From Pedobacter gandavensis (GTDB lineage: Bacteria; Bacteroidota; Bacteroidia; Sphingobacteriales; Sphingobacteriaceae), in NCBI RefSeq assembly GCF_014172405.1, contig NZ_WNXC01000005.1, positions 298,393 to 362,392 of the forward strand: a stretch of 64,000 nt of DNA, in the 5' to 3' direction. The position numbers and the translations under genes are program-made. Shown piece after piece: positions 32,931-41,406 of the stretch. The notes beneath the pieces are model-generated. The model was not told where the DNA came from. It saw only the letters and a program-made list of their open reading frames with translations, and did no database searches. Numbering within the stretch: the first letter of the stretch is position 1; the number at the start of each line of letters is the position of its first letter.

Positions 32931-33536
32931 ATGAAAACCTCTGTAAAATCATTAATCGCACTAACGCTAACAGCAATTGTTTTATCTACCTCTGCGTTTA
33001 CCAACGCATCGATGGCAGCAGTAACACCCATGCATACCAGTACTGAAAAACCTTTCAGTTGGATTGAAGTAAGTGGAAATGTGAAGGTTACCTTAATTCA
33101 AAGCAAAAAGGAAAGAATTGAACTGAATAGCGAAGCCGAAGGAAAACCAGTTTCTTTTCAACAGAAAGGAAATACTTTGATCATCAACTCTACAGCAGAT
33201 GAAACCTTAGATGTAGTGGTTTATGTGAACGACTTACAAAGAATTGTGGCTTCAAATGGAGCTAAAGTAACTACCTCTGGGAAATTGAACCTGAATGTAT
33301 TACAGGTATACTTAAACGACGATGCTAAGGCCGTATTAAAAGGAAATATCAAAAGCTTATACACGGTAACGAATGGCAATTCAGATTTGAAATTACGTGG
33401 AACTGCTGACGAACATATTTTGGTGAAAAACAAAATGTCTGTATTAAATACAACGGATTTTGCAGCCTTGAAAACAGAAAGCACCTTCCTTGAAAACGGA
33501 ATTGCTGTAAACACGAAAACGACTTTGGTGAAATAG
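32931..33536 (+). CDS. Exported head-GIN/DUF2807-like beta-helix protein
   Basis: A 201-residue exported protein with a signal peptide (MKTSVKSLIALTLTAIVLST, cleavage near residue 23-30). The rest fits the putative auto-transporter adhesin head-GIN fold (DUF2807), common in Bacteroidota: SWIEVSGNVKVTLIQSKKE, VSFQQKGNTLIINST, VYVNDLQRIVASNGAKVTTSG, then repeating short beta strands. Members usually have a role in the envelope, but none is established. It stands alone and ends at a strong terminator. Confidence 0.75.
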   Translation: MKTSVKSLIALTLTAIVLSTSAFTNASMAAVTPMHTSTEKPFSWIEVSGNVKVTLIQSKKERIELNSEAEGKPVSFQQKGNTLIINSTADETLDVVVYVNDLQRIVASNGAKVTTSGKLNLNVLQVYLNDDAKAVLKGNIKSLYTVTNGNSDLKLRGTADEHILVKNKMSVLNTTDFAALKTESTFLENGIAVNTKTTLVK

Positions 33537-33559
33537 AAAAGAAAGATTTACTTAGCTCT

Positions 33560-33597
33560 AAAGCGCGGCGGGAATAAATTCCCACCGCGCTTTTTAT
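33560..33597 (+). terminator. Terminator after the head-GIN gene
   Basis: A 9-bp outer stem, 33560-33568 against 33585-33593, and an inner GGGAA/TTCCC pairing (33570-33574, 33579-33583) are followed by a T-rich run. It lies between two convergent genes. Confidence 0.85.
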
Positions 33598-33608
33598 TTT
33601 GGCTCGGT

Positions 33609-35147
33609 TTATAAGTCGAACTTGATGCCCTGTGCCAGGGGCAAAGTATTGGCGTAGTTGATGGTATTCGTCTGTCTGCGCATATACCCTTTCCAGGCGT
33701 CAGAGCCACTTTCTCTGCCACCGCCAGTTTCTTTTTCTCCACCAAAAGCACCGCCGATTTCGGCACCAGAGGTGCCAATATTTACATTTGCGATGCCACA
33801 ATCAGAACCTGAGGAGGATAAAAACTGCTCCGCTTCTCTCAGGTTGAGCGTCATGATGGCTGATGATAATCCTTGTGGAACCCCGTTTTGTAAGGCAATG
33901 GCTTCCTCCAGCGTTTTGTATTTAATCAGGTAAAGGATAGGGGCAAAAGTCTCTTCCTGCACAATTTCATAGTGGTTTTCTACGGCAGCAACACAGGGTT
34001 TCACATAGCAGCCGGAACTATAGTTTGGACCGCTAAGAACGCCGCCTTCCACCACAAAATCTGCACCTTCCTGAATTCCCTTTTCGATGGCTTTGCTGTA
34101 CATGTCTACGGCTGCGGTATCGATGAGTGGTCCTACATGGTGGTGTTGGTCTAGCGGATCTCCAATCCTTAATTGCCCATAAGCTTTTACTAGTCTATTT
34201 TTAAATTCTTCGTAGATGTCTTCCTGAATGATGAGCCTGCGGGTAGAGGTACAGCGTTGACCGGCAGTACCTACTGCACCAAATACGGCACCGATGATGG
34301 ACATGTCTAAATCTGCATCCTTAGAAATGATAATGGCGTTATTTCCTCCAAGTTCAAGAATGCTTCTGCCAAATCTACTGGCTACTGCCGTAGAAACGGT
34401 ACGGCCGATGCGGGTAGATCCGGTAAATGAAACCAGTGGGATCCGTTTGTCGTTATTGATCATGTCGCCTACGGCATTGCCAATCAGCAGGTTGCTGATT
34501 CCTTCCGGCATTTCATTGTCTGCCAGCACTTTCGATAGGATGTGTTGACATGCAACAGCACATAATGGGGTTTTTGAAGAAGGTTTCCAGACACAAACGT
34601 TGCCGCAAACCAGGGCCAGGGCGGTGTTCCAGCTCCATACCGCAACAGGGAAATTGAAAGCTGAAATAACACCCACAATTCCCATGGGATGCCATTGTTC
34701 GTACATTCGGTGGTTTGGTCTTTCAGAATGCATGGTTAAGCCATACAATTGGCGGGAAAGTCCGACTGCAAAATCGCAGATGTCAATCATTTCCTGCACT
34801 TCTCCAAATCCTTCCTGTAAACTTTTCCCCATTTCATAAGAAACCAGCGTGCCCAGATCTTCCTTGGCAGCCCTTAAGGCATCTCCAAACTGACGCACCA
34901 TGTCGCCACGTTTTGGTGCGGGTAAACTGCGCCAGAATTGAAAAGCACTTTCGGCTGTTTTCATCACGCTTTCATAATCTTCAGCAGTAGCCACCTGGAT
35001 GCTGGCAATCTTTTGGCCATCTACCGGCGAAAAGCTATCGATAGTTTTGGCATCTGTTGCTCCTGACCAGTGTTTACCGGTGCTGTAGGCAGGATTGAGC
35101 TCCTGAATCCCTAGGTTTTTTAAAACAGAACTGATGTTTTTTTTCAT
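33609..35147 (-). CDS. ALDH7-type aldehyde dehydrogenase (alpha-aminoadipic semialdehyde dehydrogenase-like)
   Basis: A 512-residue NAD(P)-dependent aldehyde dehydrogenase of the ALDH7/antiquitin type, which oxidises alpha-aminoadipate semialdehyde in lysine degradation. The start LGIQELNPAYSTGKHW is like other antiquitins. The catalytic Glu is in ILELGGNNA near residue 265 and the catalytic Cys in GTAGQRCTSTRR near residue 299; cofactor motif FTGSTRIGRTVS precedes them. The C-terminal ETGGGRESGSDAWKGYMRRQT is also antiquitin-like. No lysine-degradation partner lies in the window, so the substrate assignment rests on family resemblance. A 16-bp palindrome lies upstream, between this gene and the divergent TPR gene. 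Confidence 0.88.
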   Translation of the reverse strand: MKKNISSVLKNLGIQELNPAYSTGKHWSGATDAKTIDSFSPVDGQKIASIQVATAEDYESVMKTAESAFQFWRSLPAPKRGDMVRQFGDALRAAKEDLGTLVSYEMGKSLQEGFGEVQEMIDICDFAVGLSRQLYGLTMHSERPNHRMYEQWHPMGIVGVISAFNFPVAVWSWNTALALVCGNVCVWKPSSKTPLCAVACQHILSKVLADNEMPEGISNLLIGNAVGDMINNDKRIPLVSFTGSTRIGRTVSTAVASRFGRSILELGGNNAIIISKDADLDMSIIGAVFGAVGTAGQRCTSTRRLIIQEDIYEEFKNRLVKAYGQLRIGDPLDQHHHVGPLIDTAAVDMYSKAIEKGIQEGADFVVEGGVLSGPNYSSGCYVKPCVAAVENHYEIVQEETFAPILYLIKYKTLEEAIALQNGVPQGLSSAIMTLNLREAEQFLSSSGSDCGIANVNIGTSGAEIGGAFGGEKETGGGRESGSDAWKGYMRRQTNTINYANTLPLAQGIKFDL

Positions 35148-35481
35148 TCGTTTTACGGTTTATAAACAGTGATATAGCTTAATCCTCAGGGGATAAGGTA
35201 GCCTTATATTACCGTTTTTTAAATATTTGGTTTCTTTTCTGACCTGAATTTTACAGGTTTTCGTTTAAAGTTATGTTATTTTGTAAAATAATTCTGATCA
35301 TAATCCAATTGAAAAAGCAATCAACTCATTTCCCCCGAGCCTTTTGCTAAAAATAATACTATCAGTCATTTAGGGTTTCGGGTGTGTAGATGTTGAAAAT
35401 TAATTAGTTTATGCAAATATTTAATTTGTAAACTTATATTGTGTTTTTAAAAATTGGTTCTGTTCTTTAATTATTCGCAAC
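35148..35481. promoter_or_regulatory. Divergent intergenic region with a 16-bp palindrome
   Basis: This AT-rich 334-bp stretch separates the ALDH7 gene from the TPR gene, which read outward. It must hold both promoters, but I find no perfect -33/-7 pair. TTATTTTGTAAAATAA at 35276-35291 is a 7+2+7 palindrome that could be a dimeric-repressor site. A shorter CCTG-N7-CAGG repeat lies near 35243. No coding potential is seen. Confidence 0.4.
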
Positions 35482-36885
35482 ATGGAAGAGGAATTTTTAT
35501 TTGAGTTTAGTGATGATGCGCAACGTTCAGTAGAGCGTTATGAAGAGATGATACGCAATCAGGATCAATATTTTTTTGATGCGCAGGCTTTTGAGAATAT
35601 CATTGATTATTATATAGAGAAAAGTGACCCTGTAAAGGCACTTCAAGTGACCGATTACGCAGTAAATCAACATCCTTATGCTGCTGTATTCCTGGTAAAA
35701 CAGGCACAGTTGTATTTTGTAACCGATCAGATTGAAAGGGCTTTTCTAGCTTTGCAAAAAGCAGAGTTACTGGAAGCTTCAGAAGCAGAGATTTACATCT
35801 TAAGGGGAAATATTTACAATAGTCTGGAACGCTACCAGGAAGCATTGGAGAATTTTCAGATCGCGCTGGCTTTTGCTGAGACGACCGATGAGATCCTTTT
35901 ACAAATTGCCTATGTCTATCAGAATATGTTGGATTATGAACAAGCAATTGTTTACATCAAACGTAGTTTGGAGCAGGATATGGAAAACAAAGACGGCTTA
36001 TATGAGCTGGCATTTTGCTATGATATCCTGGATAAACAAGAGGAAAGCATTAAGTTTTATCAGGAATATATAGATAATGACCCTTATTCTTATGCGGCAT
36101 GGTACAACCTCGCCAATTCTTACCATAAACTAGACCTCTTCGAGAAAGCGATTGATGCCTATGATTATGCGATTTTAATTAAGGATAACTTTGCTTCGGC
36201 TTACTATAATAAGGGAAATGCGTTGGTGCAGTTAGACCGTTTTGCGGAAGCCATCGAAGTGTATAAACAGACTTTTGAATACGAACCACCTAATGCGGAT
36301 ACGTATTGCGCTATTGGAGAGTGCTATGAAAAGCTGGATTTGATGGATGAAGCGCGTGCTTATTATAAGAAATCCGTTAAAATGGATCCTAAAATGGCCG
36401 ATGCCTGGTTTGGAATCGGCGTAACCCTCAACTTTGAGGAACGCTATTTTGAATCCCTGCATTTTTACCGTAAGGCTTTAGAGCTGGATGACGAAAATCC
36501 TGATTTCTGGTTTGCTATGGCAGATGCTTTTTATAAACTCGGTCAGATTGAAGAATCTATCGAAGCTTACTATAAAGTTTTGGAATTTAATCCAGTGGAT
36601 ATTGAGGCCTGGTTGGACTTTTCTACAGTGCTCTATGAGCAGGGAAGGCTATTGGAAGCTTCAGAAACGATTTTAGATGGGATAAAAAATAACCCCGATG
36701 CAGCAGAATTATATTACCGAATGGTGGCCTATTTATTTGCGCTTGGAGAGAAAAATGATGCCTTGGTATATTTGGAAACCGCTTTAGTAACCGACCCTGA
36801 TAAACATTATATTTTGTTCGAATATTTGCCGCAATTACAAGATAATGGCTCAATAATCGAAGTCATTAACCGTTATGTTAAATAA
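35482..36885 (+). CDS. Tetratricopeptide repeat protein
   Basis: A 467-residue soluble protein made almost wholly of about 12 TPR units, recognisable by the spacing of small and aromatic residues (for example AEIYILRGNIYNSLERYQEA near residue 103 and ASAYYNKGNALVQLDRFAEA near 238). It has no signal peptide or membrane segment. The N-terminus is strongly acidic (MEEEFLFEFSDDAQ). TPR arrays bind peptides or assemble complexes; the partner is unknown. It is followed 67 bp later by the phosphosulfolactate synthase gene, probably a separate unit. Confidence 0.88.
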   Translation: MEEEFLFEFSDDAQRSVERYEEMIRNQDQYFFDAQAFENIIDYYIEKSDPVKALQVTDYAVNQHPYAAVFLVKQAQLYFVTDQIERAFLALQKAELLEASEAEIYILRGNIYNSLERYQEALENFQIALAFAETTDEILLQIAYVYQNMLDYEQAIVYIKRSLEQDMENKDGLYELAFCYDILDKQEESIKFYQEYIDNDPYSYAAWYNLANSYHKLDLFEKAIDAYDYAILIKDNFASAYYNKGNALVQLDRFAEAIEVYKQTFEYEPPNADTYCAIGECYEKLDLMDEARAYYKKSVKMDPKMADAWFGIGVTLNFEERYFESLHFYRKALELDDENPDFWFAMADAFYKLGQIEESIEAYYKVLEFNPVDIEAWLDFSTVLYEQGRLLEASETILDGIKNNPDAAELYYRMVAYLFALGEKNDALVYLETALVTDPDKHYILFEYLPQLQDNGSIIEVINRYVK

Positions 36886-36952
36886 TGGTACCGTTTTTTA
36901 TTAGATATACCTGATAAAAACTGTCCATTTTTTTTTCACCTTTGTGAGCAAT

Positions 36953-37723
36953 ATGAACTACCCATTAAATAATATACCCGAAAGATCAGTAAAGCCGCGC
37001 AATAAAGGAATTACAATGGTCATGGATAAAGGACTAAGCTTAAGGCAAACGGAAGATTTTATCGAAGTTGCCGGAGTACATACTGATATCGTAAAATTAG
37101 GCTGGGCAACTTCGTTTGTGACTCCTAATCTAAAAGAGAAGCTGGCCATTTACAGAGATGCAGGAATTCCTACCTATTTTGGAGGGACATTATTCGAAGC
37201 TTTTGCAATCCGTAATCAGTTTGACGACTACTGTAGAGTGCTGGATAAATATCAGATGGAATATGCTGAAGTATCTGATGGCTCTATTACCATTGAACAC
37301 GATCTTAAATGTGAATTCATTCAGAAATTATCAAAACAGGTAACTGTAATTTCTGAGGTAGGTTCTAAAGATGCTGCCAAGATTTTTGCCCCATATAAAT
37401 GGATCAAATTGATGAATGCAGAGTTGCAGGCAGGTTCCTGGAAAGTCATTGCTGAAGCCCGTGAAGGTGGAAACGTTGGCATTTACCGTGGTTCCGGAGA
37501 AGTTAGAGAAGGATTAGTTGATGAAATCCTGACTCAGATTCCTGAAGAAACCATCATCTGGGAAGCACCACAAAAAGAACAACAAGTTTGGTTTATTAAG
37601 CTCTTAGGTGCGAATGTAAACCTTGGAAATATCGCTCCTGCGGAAACTATTCCATTGGAAACTATTCGTTTAGGTTTAAGAGGTGATACTTTTGACCATT
37701 TTCTAAACCTGGATAAATTGTAA
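36953..37723 (+). CDS. Phosphosulfolactate synthase family protein (ComA-like)
   Basis: Family members in methanogens and Bacillus (YitD) add sulfite to phosphoenolpyruvate to give (2R)-phosphosulfolactate. The 256-residue TIM-barrel protein shows the family pattern: KPRNKGITMVMDKGLSLRQ near residue 13, VDIVKLGW-like TDIVKLGWATSF near 44, GIPTYFGGTLFEAF near 75, EVSDGSITI near 105, VISEVGSKD near 131, IIAEAREGGNVGIY-like VIAEAREGGNVG near 165, and NLGNIAPAETIPLETIRLGLRGDT near the end. I start at ATG 36953; a GTG at 36944 is possible, but a partial -7 element (CACCTTTG) ends just before it. Bacteroidota do not make coenzyme M, so the product's fate is uncertain. It is followed by aroE after 16 bp. 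Confidence 0.85.
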   Translation: MNYPLNNIPERSVKPRNKGITMVMDKGLSLRQTEDFIEVAGVHTDIVKLGWATSFVTPNLKEKLAIYRDAGIPTYFGGTLFEAFAIRNQFDDYCRVLDKYQMEYAEVSDGSITIEHDLKCEFIQKLSKQVTVISEVGSKDAAKIFAPYKWIKLMNAELQAGSWKVIAEAREGGNVGIYRGSGEVREGLVDEILTQIPEETIIWEAPQKEQQVWFIKLLGANVNLGNIAPAETIPLETIRLGLRGDTFDHFLNLDKL

Positions 37724-37739
37724 TCCTACATTTATACAA

Positions 37740-38483
37740 ATGAAGAAATTTGGCCTCATTGGGTATCCCTTATCACATTCCTTTTCAAAAAAACACTTTT
37801 CAGAGAAATTCGCAAAAGAGCAGATCAGCGATTGCGAATATGAACTCTATCCCATTGAAAATATCAGCTCCTTTCCGGAGTTGATTATTGCAGATGAGGA
37901 AATCCGGGGGATTAATGTGACCATTCCTCATAAATTGGGGGTGATGGCTTACTTAAATCACCTGGATGAAGCAGCAGCAGAAATTGGTGCAGTCAACTGT
38001 GTTGACATTCGCAGGGAAAACGGCAAAACTGTCCTGAAAGGATACAATACCGATGCCTATGGATTTGAAGCTTCTTTACGCCCTTTTCTGAAAGCGCATC
38101 ATACTAAAGCCTTGGTTTTTGGTGATGGCGGTGCCGCAAAAGCCGTTAAGTATGTCTTGAATAAACTAGGGATCTCTTTCCTGGTAGTCACGAGGAAACC
38201 AGCAGCAGGTACTATTTTATACGAAGCTGTGGATGCGAAAATGATGGAGGAGTATACTTTGCTGATCAATACGACACCACTGGGAATGTCGCCAAATGTA
38301 GAAAGTTGTCCGGAGATTCCTTATGAATCCATCACGGAAAAGCATCTGGCTTACGATCTGGTTTACAATCCGGAGGTTACCAAATTCCTGGAACGCAGTG
38401 CTGCATCCGGTGCAGCCACTAAAAACGGTCTGGAAATGTTGTACCTTCAGGCAGAACGTTCCTGGCACATCTGGAATTCCTGA
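37740..38483 (+). CDS. aroE: Shikimate dehydrogenase
   Basis: NADPH-dependent reduction of 3-dehydroshikimate to shikimate in aromatic amino acid synthesis. The 247-residue protein has the substrate motif GLIGYPLSHSFSKKHF at the N-terminus, INVTIPHKLGVM near residue 58 (catalytic Lys), GAVNCV near 82, GYNTDAYGF near 100, the nucleotide-binding glycine-rich FGDGGAAKAVKYVL near 122 and INTTPLGMSP near 180. The terminal KNGLEMLYLQAERSWHIW is also typical. It begins 16 bp after the phosphosulfolactate synthase gene and ends 1 bp before gldD. Confidence 0.95.
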   Translation: MKKFGLIGYPLSHSFSKKHFSEKFAKEQISDCEYELYPIENISSFPELIIADEEIRGINVTIPHKLGVMAYLNHLDEAAAEIGAVNCVDIRRENGKTVLKGYNTDAYGFEASLRPFLKAHHTKALVFGDGGAAKAVKYVLNKLGISFLVVTRKPAAGTILYEAVDAKMMEEYTLLINTTPLGMSPNVESCPEIPYESITEKHLAYDLVYNPEVTKFLERSAASGAATKNGLEMLYLQAERSWHIWNS

Positions 38484-38484
38484 T

Positions 38485-39072
38485 ATGAAGAGATTTTTCC
38501 CATTCGGCCTCCTTATTCTGGTACTGGCTTTTAGTGCCTGTAACCAAAATAACAACTATGCGCCGAAGCCAAGGGGGTATTTTCACATCGATTTTCCAAA
38601 AAAGGCCTATCAGACTTTCAACGAAGGTTGTCCTTTTTCTTTTGAATACCCGGTGTATGCAAAAATGATCCCCGACAGCGGCAGAGATACCCAGCCTTGC
38701 TGGTATAACTTATCTTTTCCGCAGTTCAATGGGCGTCTGCACCTCACTTATTATGATGTCTCTTCCAAAAAAGAATATGAAGGCCTGGTAGAAGATGCCC
38801 GGACTTTCGCTTTTAAACATACGGTGAAGGCCAATGCCATTGATCAAAAGCTGATCAATTACCCGGAAAAGAAAGTTTATGGTGTTTATTATGCGATAGA
38901 AGGGAACACCGCTTCTTCTGTGCAGTTCTTTTTGACCGACAGTGCAAAACATTATTTCCGTGCTGCATTGTATTTCAATGAGCGCCCGCAATATGACTCC
39001 ATTCAACCGGTAGTGAATTTTATAAAGAAGGATATTGATCAAATGATCAGTACCTTCAAATGGAAAAATTAA
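38485..39072 (+). CDS. gldD: Gliding motility lipoprotein GldD
   Basis: A 195-residue lipoprotein required, in Flavobacterium, for gliding and linked to the type IX secretion machinery. The signal ends in a lipobox LAFSAC with the lipid-carrying Cys at residue 19. The mature protein begins with the family motif PKPRGYFHIDFPKKAYQ near residue 27 and contains FSFEYPVYAKM, CWYNLSFPQFNGRLHLTYY and, at the end, NERPQYDSIQPVVNFIKKDID. I start at the ATG 1 bp after the aroE stop, which gives the signal peptide; the frame is open further upstream inside aroE, but those residues do not fit. Whether this organism glides cannot be told; the gene is also kept in non-gliding Bacteroidota. Confidence 0.9.
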   Translation: MKRFFPFGLLILVLAFSACNQNNNYAPKPRGYFHIDFPKKAYQTFNEGCPFSFEYPVYAKMIPDSGRDTQPCWYNLSFPQFNGRLHLTYYDVSSKKEYEGLVEDARTFAFKHTVKANAIDQKLINYPEKKVYGVYYAIEGNTASSVQFFLTDSAKHYFRAALYFNERPQYDSIQPVVNFIKKDIDQMISTFKWKN

Positions 39073-39089
39073 TATCTATTTTAACTCCT

Positions 39090-39731
39090 ATGATTAGTAT
39101 TCAGCAATTTGCTTTTAACCCATATCGCGAAAACACTTACGTTTTATTTGATGAGTCTTCGGAATGTGTGATCATTGATCCCGGAATGTCTGATGCGAAT
39201 GAGCAAAATCAACTGGTTCAGTTCATTAAAGAAAATAAGCTGAAACCGGTATTACTGTTAAATACACATTGCCATATTGACCATGTATTGGGCAATAAAT
39301 TTGTGTACGATAACTGGAGCCTGAAGCCGCAGTTTCATGCTGGAGAGTTACCTATTTTACAGGCAATTCCTGGATATGCTCCTCAAATGGGCTTCGACTA
39401 TGAGCTTTCTCCGGAGCCGGAAGTGTTTTTGGGCGAAACGGGAACGGTTAAGTTTGGAAACAGTCAGCTGGAACTGATATTTGCGCCAGGCCATTCGCCG
39501 GCACATTTGTGTTTCTACGCTGCTGCGGATAACTTTTTAATTGGTGGTGATGTGCTGTTTTATACGAGTATCGGTCGTACCGACCTTCCTGGGGGAAACC
39601 ATGCGCAATTAATCAATAGCATAAAGAATAACTTGTTTATATTGCCAAATGATTGCAAGGTTTATCCTGGCCACGGTCAGTTTACGACCATTGGTTTCGA
39701 AAAGCAACACAATCCATTTTTACAATCGTAA
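39090..39731 (+). CDS. MBL-fold metallo-hydrolase (glyoxalase II-like)
   Basis: A 213-residue metallo-beta-lactamase-fold hydrolase, probably a thioesterase of the glyoxalase II/YcbL type. The metal site THCHIDHVLGNK (HxHxDH) is near residue 60. The second-shell HSPAHLCFY near 135, LIGGDVLF near 150 and the terminal His of YPGHGQFT near 192 complete a binuclear site. I start at ATG 39090 (MISIQQFAFNPYREN), the usual family start, rather than an ATG at 39060 inside gldD. The gene is 17 bp after gldD and 12 bp before the ABC-permease gene. Confidence 0.88.
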   Translation: MISIQQFAFNPYRENTYVLFDESSECVIIDPGMSDANEQNQLVQFIKENKLKPVLLLNTHCHIDHVLGNKFVYDNWSLKPQFHAGELPILQAIPGYAPQMGFDYELSPEPEVFLGETGTVKFGNSQLELIFAPGHSPAHLCFYAAADNFLIGGDVLFYTSIGRTDLPGGNHAQLINSIKNNLFILPNDCKVYPGHGQFTTIGFEKQHNPFLQS

Positions 39732-39743
39732 TTTCATAAATAC

Positions 39744-40976
39744 TTGAATACAGCCTTTTACATAGCCCGCAGGTATCTTTTTGCTAAAAAATCTACCAAT
39801 GCGATCAACATCATCTCCGCGATTTCCGTGGTTGGGGTGTTTGTGGGAAGTGCTGCATTGATCATCATTTTATCAGCCTTCAATGGTCTTGGAGAGATGG
39901 TATTGAAAATGTTCAATACGATGACGCCTCAGCTGGTCATTATGCCGGTTAAAGGAAAAACTTTTGAACCCAATACCGCTTATTTCAATCAATTGAAAAA
40001 GGCAGATGGGATTTATTCCTATGTGGAAGTCTTGTCGGAAAATGCTTTACTTAAGTATAATGACAAGCAGAGTGTAGGCTTGATCAAAGGGGTAAGTCCG
40101 GCGTATTTAAAGAATAAAAGCCTGGATAGCACCATTATTGACGGGCATTTTGTGCTCGACAATCCGAGTGGTCATTATGCGGTGATCGGCTCCGCCATTC
40201 AAAATTTTCTGGTGGTCAATACCACTGATCCTTTTAATCCATTACAGGTATATTCCCCTAAGAAAGGGAAGCAGGCAAACTCCATCAATCCCGGGGATAA
40301 TTTCACGGTATTGACGATCCCAGTTTCTGGCGTTTTCGAAGTTCAGCAGGATTTTGATAATGTGGCAATTGTACCTTTAGACTTTGCCCGTCAGCTTTTG
40401 GCAGAACCGAGTAAGATTTCTTCTATTGAACTGCTGTTGGATCCGAATGTGGATGCGGAAAAGTTTAAAGCAGCTATAGAAGAGAAAATCGGATCTGATT
40501 TCGTTGTAAAAGACCGTATTGAGCAAAATTCGGCACTTCATAGCATCCTTGGAAGTGAAAAATGGGCGGTATATATCATCCTTACTTTTGTATTAATTAT
40601 CGCTATCTTTAATATTATTGGGTCACTAACCATGTTGGTGATCGACAAATTGCAGGATATTTCCGTTTTAAGTAGCCTGGGGGCGGGGAAAAAGCTGATC
40701 AAGCGGATATTTTTGCTGGAAGGTATGATGATTACCATGACGGGGTGTATCCTCGGACTGTTGGTGGGATTAATCTTCTGTCTGGTACAGCAGAAATTTG
40801 GGATGATTAAGATGTCTCAAGACAACCCCATGATTTCCAATGCCTATCCTATTGGCTTGAAATGGGTGGATTTTTTATTAGTATTTTTAACAGTAACCGT
40901 GTTCTCTTTTATGGCATCAGCTTTGTCGTCTAATCTAAGTGTCAAAAAAATTGATCATTTAAATCAAGATCTCTAA
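39744..40976 (+). CDS. FtsX-like ABC transporter permease (LolC/E type)
   Basis: A 410-residue inner-membrane permease of the MacB/LolCE superfamily, acting with an ATPase encoded elsewhere, possibly in lipoprotein export to the outer membrane. One N-terminal helix (SAISVVGVFVGSAALIIILSAF, near residues 23-44) is followed by a large periplasmic domain (about 50-265) and three C-terminal helices (about 272-295, 325-345 and 375-395) with the FtsX pattern KLQDISVLSSLGAGKKLIKRIFLLEG. The start is TTG: no ATG or GTG lies between the preceding in-frame stop and this codon, and the family commonly begins NTAFYIARRYLF. Confidence 0.88.
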   Translation: MNTAFYIARRYLFAKKSTNAINIISAISVVGVFVGSAALIIILSAFNGLGEMVLKMFNTMTPQLVIMPVKGKTFEPNTAYFNQLKKADGIYSYVEVLSENALLKYNDKQSVGLIKGVSPAYLKNKSLDSTIIDGHFVLDNPSGHYAVIGSAIQNFLVVNTTDPFNPLQVYSPKKGKQANSINPGDNFTVLTIPVSGVFEVQQDFDNVAIVPLDFARQLLAEPSKISSIELLLDPNVDAEKFKAAIEEKIGSDFVVKDRIEQNSALHSILGSEKWAVYIILTFVLIIAIFNIIGSLTMLVIDKLQDISVLSSLGAGKKLIKRIFLLEGMMITMTGCILGLLVGLIFCLVQQKFGMIKMSQDNPMISNAYPIGLKWVDFLLVFLTVTVFSFMASALSSNLSVKKIDHLNQDL

Positions 40977-40980
40977 CATC

Positions 40981-41358
40981 ATGAATATATCTATCAAATC
41001 ATTACCCTTATTAATGCTCTGCTCAATTGTTATTCTGGCCTGTAACACCAAGCCGGTATCTGTTGAAAAGAAGAATATCAGGGTGATTAAAGGCTTGTAT
41101 AGCTATGGTCCGGAGATCAAATCTTTTACGGACTGCGAAGAGGGAAATGAATATTGGGTAGCTGATAGTGCGAAGACCCTGGAGCTGGCCTACAATAATT
41201 TCAACTTCGAGAAACCGTATGAACCGGTTTATATTGAAGTAGAATGCCATATCATCAAATCGGACAGCTTAATCATTGCCGCAGATTTTGATTCTACCAT
41301 GGTGGTGACAAAATTATTGAAGATCACGAAAGAAATTCCTGACGGGCCTTGTAATTAA
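40981..41358 (+). CDS. Small lipoprotein, NlpE C-terminal-like
   Basis: A 125-residue lipoprotein with signal and lipobox VILAC (Cys at residue 21). The mature part (RVIKGLYSYGPEIKSFTDCEEGNEYWVADSAKTL) resembles the OB-fold domain found at the C-terminus of NlpE/copper-homeostasis lipoproteins in Bacteroidota, with two cysteines (FTDCEEG and EVECHII) that could pair. It starts 4 bp after the permease gene and so may share its transcript. Function unknown. Confidence 0.7.
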   Translation: MNISIKSLPLLMLCSIVILACNTKPVSVEKKNIRVIKGLYSYGPEIKSFTDCEEGNEYWVADSAKTLELAYNNFNFEKPYEPVYIEVECHIIKSDSLIIAADFDSTMVVTKLLKITKEIPDGPCN

Positions 41359-41406
41359 AGCAGAAGCCCGTTTTAGAACAATTAACCTATCGGAATTAGG
41401 GGGAGC

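Noticed and set aside
38323..39072. Long start of the gldD frame inside aroE
   Set aside because: The first 54 codons overlap aroE and lack meaning; the lipoprotein signal begins at ATG 38485 directly after the aroE stop.
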